This document shows, one piece after another, positions 10,401 to 20,081 of a stretch of DNA of 64,000 bases (positions are counted from its first letter, which is position 1; each line of letters opens with the position of its first letter). Source of the DNA: CAIWHR01 sp963843595 (GTDB lineage: Bacteria > Pseudomonadota > Gammaproteobacteria > Burkholderiales > Casimicrobiaceae). The translations under genes and the position numbers were made by a program. Where the stretch lies: positions 357,011 through 421,010 of the forward strand of contig CAWJLG010000010.1 of the NCBI GenBank assembly GCA_963843595.1, written 5' to 3'. The notes under the pieces were generated by a model, which was given only the letters and a program-made list of their open reading frames with translations, did not search any database and had not been told where the DNA came from.

Positions 10401-12780
10401 CGCACATCCCGTACGCCAGCGCGGCCTGCGAAACGTGCCACTCGCCGACGAAGTTCAACAACTTCGGCGGCACCGCGATGAACCACACGCCGGTCTCGGG
10501 CATCGCGTGCTCGACCTGCCACGAGACGGGCAAGACGTGGTACGGCGTGACCATCGTGACGCGGCCGACGCCGGCGCAGGATCCCAACCATCCGGGCGCC
10601 GGCGAGTGCAGCAACTGCCACACGTCGACGACGTCGTTCGCGGCGGGGGTCAGCACGCTGCCGGCGAATCACATCCCGACCGCACAGGCGTGCACCTTGT
10701 GCCACAACAACCCGGGCGGCGTGATGAAGCCGGGGGTGATGAACCACCAGGGCATCACGACCAACTGCACGCAGTGCCACCTGGCGGCACCGACCGGAAA
10801 GGTGTTCCTGGGCGTGACGCCGGTCGCGCAGGGCAACAACCACGTGCCGACATCGGCCTCCTGCGAGCTTTGCCACGGCGGCTACAACAGCTTCGTCGGC
10901 GGCACGATGAATCACGCCGGCATCAGCAACGGTTGCGCGACCTGCCACGCGTCGGGCAAGACCTTCAACGGCGTCAACGTGGTGACGCCGCCGGGAACGC
11001 ACATTCCGTTCGGCAGCGCCGCGTGCGAGTCCTGCCACTCGCCGACGAAGTTCAACAACTTCGGCGGCACGGCGATGAACCACACGCCGGTCTCGGGCAT
11101 CACGTGCTCGACCTGCCACGAGACGGGCAAGACATGGTTTGGCGTGACTATCGTGACGCGGCCGACGCCAGCGCAGGATCCCAACCATCCGGGCGCCGGC
11201 GAGTGCAGCAACTGCCACACGTCGACGACGTCGTTCGCGGCGGGGGTCAGCACGCTGCCGGCGAATCACATCCCGACCACACAGGCGTGCACCTTGTGCC
11301 ACAACAATCCGGGCGGCGTGATGAAGCCCGGGGTGATGAACCACCAGGGCATCACGAGCAACTGCACGCAGTGTCACCTGGCGGCGGTAAACGGAAAGGC
11401 CTTCCTCGGCGTGACGCCGGTGCCGCAGGGCGCAGGACACGTGCCGACGTCGATCTCGTGCGAAGCGTGCCACGCGGGCTTCTCGAGCTTCAAGGGCGGC
11501 ACGATGAACCATGCCGGGATCACCAGCGGCTGCGCGACGTGCCACGCGTCCGGCAAGACGTTCAACGGCGTAACGGTGGTGACGCCGCCCGCGACGCATA
11601 TTCCGTTCGGCAGCGCCGCGTGCGAGGCCTGCCACTCGCCGACGAAGTTCACCAACTTCGGCGGCACCACGATGAACCACACGCCGGTGGCCAGCATCAC
11701 GTGCGCGACCTGCCACGCCTCCGGCAAGAGCTGGTACGGCGTGACGATCGTGACGCTGCCGACGTCCGGGCATATCCCGAATCCGGGCAATCTCGACTGC
11801 AAGGGCTGCCACACGTCGACGACGTCGTTCAAGACATGGAAGATGAGCCACTCGGGCATCTCCACCGGTTGCGTCGCCTGCCACGGCGGCCAGTTTTCAG
11901 GCGTCGATAAGAAGCCCAACGACCATCCGAAACACCAACGATCTCTGCGAGAACTGCCATACGGTCAACACGTTCTCCAAAGCGCTGCTGCTGCCCGCAG
12001 GCAAGGCGGTCGGCAACACGCCCGCCGGTGCACCGACCGCGGCATTGATGCCGGGGGTTGGCGGCGCCGGGACGGCGAGGCCGGGTGCGCTGGCCGGTGC
12101 CGATCCGCACGTCGGCGTCGCGCCCGGCAGCTGCATCACGTGCCACAACGGCGTGCGTGCGGCCGGAAAGCCGGCGCGCCATGTGGTGACGGTCGCGGCC
12201 TGCGATTCCTGCCACCGTACGTACGCGTGGATACCGGTCACGTCGGCGGCATCGACGCCGATGCCGTTGGCAGCCGTTGTCGGCGGAGGCGTTGCGGTCA
12301 AGCCGCGCGCGGGGGCGACGGGGAACCCGCACATCGGCATCGCACCGGGGACCTGTGTCACGTGTCACAACGGTACGGGCGCGACGGCGAAACCCGGCCG
12401 ACACGTCGTGACGTCCCTCTCGTGCGATGCGTGCCACCGCACGACGGCGTGGGTGCCGGCCAGCTACACGCACGCCGGTGTCGCGCCGACGACCTGCGCG
12501 ACCTGCCACAACGGCAACGCGGCGAGCGCGCGGCCCGCCAGCCATTTCGTCACGACCCGATCGTGTGACAGCTGCCATCGGTTGACGTCGTGGCAGCCGC
12601 CGGTGCCGTATCGGCACCTGTCGCCGGCGTATTCACCGCATCCGACGCTTTCGTGCGTCGCGTGCCACAACGGCAACAGCGAAATGGTGGTGTGGCGATT
12701 TCCCGGCATCGAAGCCGAACTGCGCGGGTTGTCACGTCAACGTGACCGTGAAGCCCCGCGTGCCGCGCGCCTTGCCATAG
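7469..12780 (+). CDS. Giant multiheme c-type cytochrome, about 63 CXXCH motifs, two apparent frameshifts
   Basis: A signal peptide (to about residue 38, GRAVAQ) is followed by an almost continuous array of CXXCH motifs. I count 54 in the first frame (to about 11895), eight in the second and one in the third, 63 in all. The frames join if one base is removed near 11930-11932 (run of A before CACC) and one near 12702-12706 (CCCGG). The region then reads as one 1,769-residue protein ending at TAG 12780. Typical units are MNHxGIxxGCAxCHGGxF and HIPTxxxCExCHxSTxxF, and later GTAMNHTPVxxIxCxTCHETGKTWYGVTIVT; the His in MNH and HIP are likely distal ligands. The protein is rich in Gly, Thr and Ala rather than Lys. 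It is not lipidated. A long electron wire, in the periplasm or at the surface, is inferred. True frameshift mutation is possible, but sequence error is likelier. Confidence 0.85.
10441..11634 (+). repeat. Tandem 597-base (199-residue, 7-heme) direct repeat inside the giant cytochrome
   Basis: Two adjacent full copies, 10441-11037 and 11038-11634, are followed by a partial third from 11635. The first 350 bases of each copy (10441-10790 and 11038-11387) are almost identical at the DNA level, including synonymous positions, while the remainder is more diverged. Each unit encodes seven CXXCH motifs. Less similar copies with a period of about 600 bases lie upstream (for example from about 9842). 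This points to growth of the gene by in-frame duplication. Confidence 0.85.
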
Positions 12781-12829
12781 CGCCCGAGCCCCGAGCCAAT
12801 AGCCGGCAGAACGAAGAGAGCAAGACGAA

Positions 12830-15037
12830 ATGGGTGCGACGACCATGCGGCAATTCCTGCGCTGGCTGCTGGCGGCGATGCTCTGGCTGGGCGCTGCTGG
12901 CGCGCACGCGCAGGTGCTCGACACGATCGAGGTCACGCAGGACGGCAACAATGCGGTGATCAGGATTCGCTTCGCGGTGCTGATCCAGTATCTGCGGCAC
13001 GTCCCGCTCGATACGGGCAATGCGATCCGCGTGTTCTTTCAGATCACGGCGTCCGATGACACAGGTTTGGGCGTCCTCGAGGAGGAGCGCCGCTCGCCGC
13101 CCAACGACCTCGTGCCCCGTTTCCGCGTCGTCTATCCCACGCAGGCACCGGGCCCGCAGCGCCGCATCGACATCCTGTTCGACAAGCCGGTGACGTTCCG
13201 ACTGCGACCGGAGGACAACCGCACGCTCGTGCTGCTCATTCCGCTGACCGACGAGCAGAAGGCGCGCCTGCGGTCGAGCGCCGCCGCCACGGCGGCGATC
13301 ACCGGTGCGCCCGTGGCGGGCGCGCCGACCGCGGGCGTCGGCGCGCCGCTGCCGCCGGGTCCGCCAACTCCTGCAGGCGTTCTGTCGGACATCGACATGC
13401 AGGGCGGTGACGCCTATGCGGAAGGCCGTGCCGCGCTCGAGGCAGGCGACTACGAAAAAGCCATCCTCGCGCTCAACCGGCTGCTCAACCTGCCGCCGAA
13501 CGCCTTCACTCAGGCCGGTCAGGAGCTCATCGGCGTCGCGCGCGAGAAGGGTGGGGAGATGGTCAAGGCACGCGCGGAGTACGAGCTCTATCTCAAGCTC
13601 TACCCCGATGGGGCAGGCGCGCAGCGCGTCCGTGATCGGCTCGCCGGACTCGCGCCGGTGACCCCCCCTGGGGTAGCCGCCGCACCGACGGTCGCCCCGC
13701 CGATCCAGCCGGCGATGACCTACTGGGGCAGCGTCTCGCAGTACTACTACGGCGGCCAGTCGCAGGCCACGACTACGAGTACGATCATCACGCCGGCCAC
13801 CGGCGCGACGACGATCGACACCGCCAAGATCACCGCGACGGACCAGTCGCAGCTCATCACCAACGTCGACCTCACGGCGCGCTATCGCAGCGAGAACTGG
13901 GACAGCCGCGCGGTGGTCCGCGATTCGTACAACGCGAACTTCCTCAACAACGGCAACAGCCAGAATCGGCTGACGGCACTGTACGGCGAATCACGCTATC
14001 TGCCGTGGCAGTTGATGGGGCGCTTCGGTCGTCAGTCGGGCACGAGCGGCGGCATCCTCGGGCTGTTCGACGGCGCCCTTGCGAGCTGGGGCTTCCGGCC
14101 GGGATACCGGGTGAACGGGGTGGTCGGGTCTCCCGTCGATCCGGCATTCGGCACCAACAAGACGTTCTACGGCGCGAGTGTCGACGCGGACAACCTCGCC
14201 GGACGCTTCAGCGGCAACCTGTTCGCGATCCGGCAAACTGCCGATGGATTCGAGGACCGGCTCGGTGTCGGCGGCGAGTTCCGCTACTTCGACGCGGAGC
14301 GCAACGTGTACTCGCTGTTCGACTACGATCCGACCTTCCAGGCGGTCAACATCGGCATGGTGCAGGGCACGTGGCAGTTCCCGACGGCGACGACGCTCAA
14401 CTTCATTGCCGACTACCGGCGTACGCCCACGCTGCAGCTCACCAACGCGCTGGTGGCGAATCCGACGGCGTCGCTCGATTCAATGGTCCAGACCTACGGG
14501 CTGTCGGGGGTGCGCGATCTCGCCAAGACGCTGACGCCGATCAGCAAGGTCTATCTGGTCGGCCTCACGCAGCAGCTGTCGCCGAAGTGGCAGCTGGGAT
14601 TCGACTTCCGGGTCTCGAGCCTCGACGGAACGCCCGCGGTCCAGTCGCTGCCCGCCACGCCCGGGACGGGCAACATCTACACCTATACGCTGCAGGCGAT
14701 CGGCAACAGCCTCACGAAGTACCAGGACATCCTCGTGGTCAACGGCAGCGCGCTGCGCGGCGACTTGTTCGATGCCTGGCTTTTCGGACTCGACTATCGA
14801 TTCGTCGTGCTGCAGAATCTGACGATCGAGCCGCTGCTCAAGTTCTACCAGCAGAAGGACAATCAGGGCATCAAGCTCACCCGGACGAGCCCCGGCGTGC
14901 GTCTTGCGTACCGGATCCGGGATCGCCTGACCCTGGAAGGCGAATTCGACCTCGAGCGCTCGCATCAGGTCGGGCCGCTGATCGACGATGACGTGACGCG
15001 CCAGTTCTTCTACGTCGGGTGGCGCTGGGACCTTTGA
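12830..15037 (+). CDS. Outer-membrane beta-barrel protein with N-terminal AMIN-like and TPR regions
   Basis: The 735-residue protein has a signal peptide ending AGAHAQ. Three parts follow: a beta-rich AMIN-like region (about 25-145, IRIRFAVLIQYLRHVP..RIDILFDKPVTFRL..); an Ala/Pro/Gly linker (150-190); a TPR-type segment (about 195-270, AYAEGRAALEAGDYEKAILALNRLL); and from about 290 a run of alternating amphipathic strands ending in GWRWDL, as expected of an outer-membrane barrel. It contains no CXXCH. Lying directly after the two large cytochromes, it is the candidate porin or anchor that carries or sheathes hemes through the outer membrane, as MtrB/PioB do for MtrA/PioA, though I see no N-terminal CXXC as in MtrB. 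An alternative start is ATG 12845. The TPR part may bind the cytochrome. Confidence 0.75.
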   Translation: MGATTMRQFLRWLLAAMLWLGAAGAHAQVLDTIEVTQDGNNAVIRIRFAVLIQYLRHVPLDTGNAIRVFFQITASDDTGLGVLEEERRSPPNDLVPRFRVVYPTQAPGPQRRIDILFDKPVTFRLRPEDNRTLVLLIPLTDEQKARLRSSAAATAAITGAPVAGAPTAGVGAPLPPGPPTPAGVLSDIDMQGGDAYAEGRAALEAGDYEKAILALNRLLNLPPNAFTQAGQELIGVAREKGGEMVKARAEYELYLKLYPDGAGAQRVRDRLAGLAPVTPPGVAAAPTVAPPIQPAMTYWGSVSQYYYGGQSQATTTSTIITPATGATTIDTAKITATDQSQLITNVDLTARYRSENWDSRAVVRDSYNANFLNNGNSQNRLTALYGESRYLPWQLMGRFGRQSGTSGGILGLFDGALASWGFRPGYRVNGVVGSPVDPAFGTNKTFYGASVDADNLAGRFSGNLFAIRQTADGFEDRLGVGGEFRYFDAERNVYSLFDYDPTFQAVNIGMVQGTWQFPTATTLNFIADYRRTPTLQLTNALVANPTASLDSMVQTYGLSGVRDLAKTLTPISKVYLVGLTQQLSPKWQLGFDFRVSSLDGTPAVQSLPATPGTGNIYTYTLQAIGNSLTKYQDILVVNGSALRGDLFDAWLFGLDYRFVVLQNLTIEPLLKFYQQKDNQGIKLTRTSPGVRLAYRIRDRLTLEGEFDLERSHQVGPLIDDDVTRQFFYVGWRWDL

Positions 15038-15054
15038 TCGATGGAGCATCGCGC

Positions 15055-15474
15055 ATGGCGCCGGACCAGAAACGCATCCTGACGATCGCCCTTGTCGCGG
15101 TCATCGCCGTTGCCGGCAGCGGCGGCTGGCTCTACAGTCGCCTCGCGAGTCGCGTGCCGGCAGACACTGCCGCGGCACCGGCGATGCAATCTCCGCATCC
15201 CGCGGCCGGAATGCCGGCGCCCGCCGCCGGGGGGCAGGGATTCCCCGGCGTGCCCACGGTCGAGGCGGCCGCCGAAAAGCTCGCCAAACGCCTGCGTGAG
15301 AACGACGGCACGTCCGACGACTGGGCACTGCTCGCGCGGAGCTACCGGGAGATGAAGCGGTATCCCGAGGCACTGGATGCCTATGACCGCGCCGTCAAGA
15401 AAGCACCCGACAACACCGCACTCGCCGCCGAGGCGGCGAACGTACGCAAGACCGCCGCCGCCGCGCCGCGCTGA
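15055..15474 (+). CDS. Small membrane-anchored TPR protein (CcmI/CycH C-terminal-like)
   Basis: The product is 139 residues from ATG 15055. An N-terminal uncleaved helix (ILTIALVAVIAVAGSGGWLY) is followed by an Ala/Pro-rich linker and one TPR-like unit (about 88-125, DWALLARSYREMKRYPEALDAYDRAVKKAPDN). The last part resembles the TPR section of CcmI/CycH, which hands apocytochrome c to the heme ligation machinery. It lies 17 bases after the barrel gene and ends the plus-strand cytochrome run. A role as a chaperone or assembly factor for the very heme-rich neighbours is attractive but inferred. The domain is too short to be a complete CcmI. Confidence 0.65.
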   Translation: MAPDQKRILTIALVAVIAVAGSGGWLYSRLASRVPADTAAAPAMQSPHPAAGMPAPAAGGQGFPGVPTVEAAAEKLAKRLRENDGTSDDWALLARSYREMKRYPEALDAYDRAVKKAPDNTALAAEAANVRKTAAAAPR

Positions 15475-15531
15475 TCCGCTGCGGTACACTCTCGCGGCGC
15501 GTCCGCCCCGGACGCGACGGAGCGCCGCCGC

Positions 15532-16272
15532 TTGTCCTCCACTCGAACCCTGTACGGCTTCCACGCGGTCATCGCCCGCGTGCGCCAGCGGCCGGAATCG
15601 ATACACGCGATCTACATGGCGCCGGCGCGCCACGACGCGCGGGCACGCGAGTTCATCACCCGGGTCGCGGCCGCGGGATGCGCGGTCCACGCGGCGGCGG
15701 ACGATCGATTGACCCAGATGGCGGGTACGCCGCGCCACCAGGGCGTGGTTGCGATCGTCGACGCGGCCGTCCCTCACGTCACGCTCGAGGACGTGTTCGA
15801 GTTGCTTGCCGAACCGGCGCTGCTGCTCGTACTCGACGGTGTGACCGACCCGCACAACCTCGGAGCCTGCCTGCGCAATGCCGATGCATTCGGCGCGCAC
15901 GCCGTGATCGTGCCGAAGGACCGCGCGGTCGGCGTCACCGCGATCGCGGCCAAGGCGGCGAGCGGGGCCGCCGACACCGTTCCGGTCGTCACGGTCACCA
16001 ATCTTGCGCGGACGTTGCGCGAGCTCAAGGAGCGCGGCGTATGGATCCTCGGCGCCGACGCCGGCGGCGAGAGCCTGTTCGCGGCCGACGTTTCCGGCCC
16101 GGTCGCCTGGGTGCTCGGCGCGGAAGGCTCGGGATTGCGCAGGCTGACCCGCGAGCTGTGCGACCGCATCGTCGGGATCCCGCTCGCGGGCGCGGTCGAG
16201 AGCCTCAACGTCTCGGTCGCCTGCGGCATCTGCCTCTATGCGTCACGGCGCGCGCGCGTTCCCCCGCGCTGA
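15532..16272 (+). CDS. rlmB: 23S rRNA (guanosine-2251-2'-O)-methyltransferase RlmB
   Basis: The product is 246 residues from a TTG start (STRTLYGFHAVIARVR). It has an N-terminal substrate-binding domain typical of RlmB/TrmH-type enzymes (about 5-75) and a C-terminal SPOUT methyltransferase domain with LVLDGVTDPHNLGACLRNADAFG (motif 1), VLGAEGSGLRRLTRELCD (motif 2) and IPLAGAVESLNVSVA (motif 3). These form the trefoil knot that binds S-adenosylmethionine. RlmB methylates the ribose of G2251 in the 23S rRNA P-loop. Length and motifs fit the family well. It is on the same strand as the cytochrome locus but 57 bases after it, and is functionally unrelated. Confidence 0.9.
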   Translation: MSSTRTLYGFHAVIARVRQRPESIHAIYMAPARHDARAREFITRVAAAGCAVHAAADDRLTQMAGTPRHQGVVAIVDAAVPHVTLEDVFELLAEPALLLVLDGVTDPHNLGACLRNADAFGAHAVIVPKDRAVGVTAIAAKAASGAADTVPVVTVTNLARTLRELKERGVWILGADAGGESLFAADVSGPVAWVLGAEGSGLRRLTRELCDRIVGIPLAGAVESLNVSVACGICLYASRRARVPPR

Positions 16273-16289
16273 CCCCCGGAAGCGGAACA

Positions 16290-16314
16290 CCCCGCGGCGG
16301 CAGGGGCCGCGGGG
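16290..16314. terminator. GC-rich hairpin between convergent rlmB and dppA
   Basis: Perfect 9-bp arms CCCCGCGGC (16290-16298) and GCCGCGGGG (16306-16314) enclose a 7-base loop, between the ends of two convergent genes. There is no T-run on either side, so intrinsic termination is uncertain. Confidence 0.5.
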
Positions 16315-16353
16315 CGCGACGTCGTTCCCCGGCGCCGCCGGGGCGGAGCCACG

Positions 16354-17986
16354 CTACTCCTTGATGTCGACGCCGTAGAACGTGTGGCGGCCGAACGGCG
16401 AGAGCTTGAAGTCGATCACTTCCTTGCGCACGGGCTTCAGCTGCACCGCGTGCGCGATCGTGAACCAAGGCGCCTGCTCCTTGAAGATCACCTGCGCCTT
16501 CATGTAGAGATCGGCGCGCTGCTTCTGGTCGGTCAGCGTCTTCGCGCGCTGGCACGAGTTCCTCGAACGGCGGGTAGCACCACTTCGAGACATTGCTGCC
16601 GTTCGTCTTCGCGGCGTCGCAGCCGAGCAGTGTGTTGAGGAAGTTGTCCGGGTCGCCGTTGTCGCCGGTCCAGCCCAGCATGCCCATCTGGTGTTCGCCG
16701 TTCTGCATCCGCTTGCGGTACTCGCCCCACTCGAAGCTCTTGATCTCGGCCGTGACGCCGACCTTGGCGAGGTCGGCCTGCATCAGCTCGGCGATGCGGC
16801 GCGCGTTGGGGTTGTACGGGCGCTGGACCGGCATCGCCCAAAGGTCCGTCGTGAAGCCGTTGGCGTAGCCCGCCTCCGCGAGCAGCTTCTTGGCCGCCGC
16901 CGGATCGTACGGATCGTCCTTGACCGCGTCGTTGTACGACCATTGCGTCGGCGGAATCGGATTCTTCGCCGCGACGCCGGCGGTGAGGTACACGGCGTCG
17001 ATGATCGCCTTCTTGTTGATCGCCATGTTGACGGCCTTGCGCACGCGCACGTCGTCGAAGGGTTTCTTGGTGACGTTGTAGGCGAGGTAGCCGACGTTGA
17101 GGCCCGGCTGCTCGAGGATCTGGACGTTCGGGTCCTTGCGGATCGCGTCGAGATCGGCGGGATTCGGGTACGGCATCACGTGGCATTCGCCCTTCTGCAG
17201 CTTGGCCCAGCGCACCGAGGCGTCCGGCGTGATCGAGAACACGAGGTCGTCGATCTTCGCCTTGCCGCCCCAGAACTGGGGGAAAGCCTTGTAGCGGATC
17301 AGCGCGTCCTTCTGGTACTGGACCAGGTAGAACGGGCCGGTGCCGATCGGCTCCTGATCGAGCTTCTCGGGGGTGCCGGCCTTCAGCATCGCATCGGCGT
17401 ATTCCTTGGACTGAACCCCCGCGTACTCCATCGCGAGGTCGGACAGGAACGGCGCCTCGGGACGCTCGAGCGTGATCCGCACCGTGTAGTCGTCGACCTT
17501 CTCCACCGACTTCAGGAGCTTGGGCAGACCCATGTCGTTGAAGTACGAATGGTTGCTGCTCGTCACCTTGAAGTACGGATTGTCTTCCTTCCACTGCCGC
17601 TCGATCGCGAAGATCATGTCGTCGGCGTTGAAGTCGCGCGTCGGCTTCCACGCACGGTGGTTGTGCCACTTTACGCCCTTGCGCAGGTAGAAGGTGTAGA
17701 CCTTGCCGTCGGGGGAGATCGTCCAGCGCTCCGCGAGACCGGGCACGACGTTCGTGCCGCCGCGCTCGAAGTCGACGATGCGGCTGTAGATCTGGCTGTT
17801 CGCGTCGAACGATGTGCCCGTCGTGTTGACGGCCGGGTAGAAGTTCTCGGGGCTGCCCTCCGAGCAGAAGACCAGCGTCTTGGCGCCGATGGGCGCGGCC
17901 GCGACGAACGCTGAGAAGGCGAGCGCGACGACGAGCGCGCGCGGCACGCCGGGGAACCGGCGCGAAGCCGGAGCGAGCATGGACAT
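16354..17986 (-). CDS. dppA: Dipeptide-type ABC transporter substrate-binding protein, one apparent frameshift
   Basis: The start ATG 17986 is preceded by a good ribosome site (AAGGAG about nine bases upstream). A signal peptide (to about 35, APIGAKT) leads into the family-5 solute-binding fold: KTLVFCSEGSPENFYP, VPGLAERWTISPDGKVYTFYLRKGVKWH, FNADDMIFAIERQW and YNVTKKPFDDVRVRKAVNMAINK. These are very close in style to DppA. Near 16550-16556 one extra base breaks the frame after PPFEELV. Removing it rejoins QRAKTLTDQKQRADLYMKAQVIFK to a C-terminus FGRHTFYGVDIKE, giving 543 residues, the normal length. It binds peptides in the periplasm for the DppBCDF permease encoded upstream on the same strand. 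It is the last gene of the operon, which is an unusual position for dppA. Confidence 0.85.
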
Positions 17987-18000
17987 GGGTAGGACTCCTT

Positions 18001-19027
18001 TCATCGGGACGGCCGGGAATTCGACTGGGGCGCTCCGGCCCCGTATCGGCCCGGGTCCAGGAATTGCTCCGCGAGGTGACATGATACCTGCCGCCCGCCG
18101 AGGGGGCGCAGGACGGGGCGCTCGGCACGGCAGCGGTCGATCGCATGGGGACAGCGCGTCGAGAACACGCAGCCTGCCGGTGGATCGAGCGGCGAGGGGC
18201 GCTCACCCTTGAGCACGATCCGCTCGCGCCGGTCGGCCGGGGAAATGCCGGGGGTCGAGGCCAGCAGCGCGCGGGTGTACGGATGCACCGGTTGCGTGAA
18301 GATCCTTTCGTTCGGACCCTGCTCCATCGCGAGGCCGAGGTACATCACCAGCACGTCGTGCGCGATGTGCCGGACGACGGCGAGGTCGTGCGAGATGAAC
18401 AGATAGGCGAGGCCGAGCTCGCCGCTGCAGGTCGGCGAGCAGGTTGAGCACCTGCGCCTGCACCGAGACGTCGAGCGCCGACACCGGTTCGTCGGCGACG
18501 ACCAACGCCGGCTGCAGCATCAGCGCCCGGGCAATCGCGATGCGCTGGCGCTGCCCGCCGGAGAACATGTGCGGATAGCGCGCGGCGTGCTCCGGGCGCA
18601 GCCCGACCTTCGCCAGCATCTCCCGTCCGCGGTCGGCACGCTCGGCCGCCGGGAGCGTCGTATTGATCGCAAGCGGCGCCTCGAGGATCGCGCCGATCTT
18701 CTTGCGCGGATTGAGCGAGCCGTAGGGATTCTGGAACACCATCTGCACGGTCTTGCGCAGCGCCCGGCGCTGAGCGCCCGCGGCGCGCGCCGCGTCGTTG
18801 CCGGCGAGGCGAAGCTCGCCGCCGCTGGGTCCCTCGATCAGCGACACGACGCGCGCCAGCGTCGACTTACCGCAGCCGGATTCACCGACGACGGCGAGCG
18901 TGCGCGCCGCCGCGATCGCGAACGACACGCCGCCGACGGCATGCAGTCGCGCCGGCTCGCGCAGCGGGCCGCGGCGAATCTCGTAGACACGCGTCAGATC
19001 ACGCGCCTCGACGACCGGCTCGGTCAT
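18001..19027 (-). CDS. dppF: Peptide ABC transporter ATP-binding protein (DppF type), one apparent frameshift
   Basis: The start is ATG 19027 (TEPVVEARDLTRVYEIRRG). Walker A GESGCGKST, Q-loop FQNPYGSLNPRKKI, signature FSGGQRQRIAIARAL and Walker B ALVVADEPVSALD are all present, followed by the C-terminal oligopeptide-transporter domain with its Cys-rich segment (GCVFSTRCPHAIDRC). After 'LLADLQ' the frame breaks near 18421-18424. Removing one base restores the expected '..ELGLAYLFISHDLAVVRHIAHDVLVMYLG' and gives 341 residues, standard for DppF/OppF. It powers peptide import together with the DppD-type ATPase encoded just upstream (26-base gap). Confidence 0.85.
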
Positions 19028-19052
19028 TGCCCGTTTCCCGTGCGCGTCCCGC

Positions 19053-20067
19053 TCATGACGCGGACGCCACGCGTTCGTCGCGCGCGAGCGCCGCCTCGCG
19101 TCCCGGGTCGCCCAGCGGGAAATGGCAGCGCACCGTTCCGCCCGCCCACGGCCGCAGATCGGGCCGCGACGCGCAGGCACGGCGTGTGGCGTAGGAGCAC
19201 CGCGGCGCGAACAGGCAGCCCACCGGGCGGTCGTAGAGGCCCGGGCACGACGCCGGGAATGGTCGCGAGGCGGCCGTCGCCGGTGCTGCGTTCCGGCATC
19301 GCCGCGAGCAGCGCCGCCGTGTACGGGTGCTCCGGAGCCGCGAACAGTGCATCGGCCGGACGTTCCTCGACGACCTGGCCGGCGTACATGACCGCGACGC
19401 GCTTCGCCATCTCCGCCACCACGCCCATGTTGTGCGTGACGAGGACGAGCGCCATGCGGCGCTCGCGCTGCAGCGCGCGCAACAGATCGAGGATCTGCGC
19501 CTGGATCGTCACGTCGAGGGCGGTGGTCGGCTCGTCGGCGATCAGCAGCCGAGGGTTGCAGGCGATCGCCATCGCGATCATGACGCGCTGGTTCATGCCG
19601 CCGGAAAGCTGGTGCGGATAGTCGCGGAGTCGGCTCGACGCGGCCGGTATGCCCACCTGCTCGAGCAGCTCGGTCGCCCGGTGGAGCGCGGCCTTCCGGT
19701 CGAGACCCAGGTGGAGCCGCAGCGTCTCGGCGAGCTGGAATCCGATGGTGAAGCAGGGATTGAGGCTCGTCGTCGGATCCTGGAAGATCATCGCGACGTC
19801 CTTGCCGACGAGCCGGCGACGCTCGCGATCGGACAGCGTCTTGAGATCGCGACCGGCAAAGGCGAGTCGCCGGGCGCGGACCCGGCCCGGCCACGGAATG
19901 AGGCCCATCAGCGCGAGCATCGATACGCTCTTGCCCGATCCCGACTCGCCGACGATGCCGAGCACGTCGCCCTCGTCGAGCGCGAGCGAGACACCCTCCA
20001 CCGCGCGCATGACAGCGCCCTGCGACGGGAAGTCGACGTGGAGGTCCTCGATCTCGAGCAGCGGCAC
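19053..20067 (-). CDS. dppD: Peptide ABC transporter ATP-binding protein (DppD type), one apparent frameshift
   Basis: The start is GTG 20067 (PLLEIEDLHVDFPSQGAV). Walker A GESGSGKS, FQDPTTSLNPCFTIGFQ, signature LSGGMNQRVMIAMAIA, Walker B LLIADEPTTALDVT and the switch His in LVTHNMGVVAEMA are intact. The C-terminal oligopeptide domain is interrupted after IPGVVPG near 19239-19246, in a GGCCCGGG run. Removing one base gives LYDRPVGCLFAPRCSYATRRACASRP and the end ARDERVASAS, 337 residues in all. Length and the Cys-containing C-terminal segment fit DppD. It lies between the dppC-like permease gene (14 bases upstream) and dppF. Confidence 0.85.
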
Positions 20068-20081
20068 GGGCGGGGTACCTG

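Noticed and set aside
9788..11884. Long minus-strand open frame of about 698 codons across the giant cytochrome
   Set aside because: It is antisense to the CXXCH repeats, is Arg/Ala/Gly-rich and low in complexity, and simply reflects GC-rich codon bias.
7600..11900. Regularly spaced DNA repeats suggestive of a CRISPR or satellite array
   Set aside because: Repeats are codon-periodic, keep one reading frame and encode CXXCH heme sites, with no constant repeat/unique spacer pattern.
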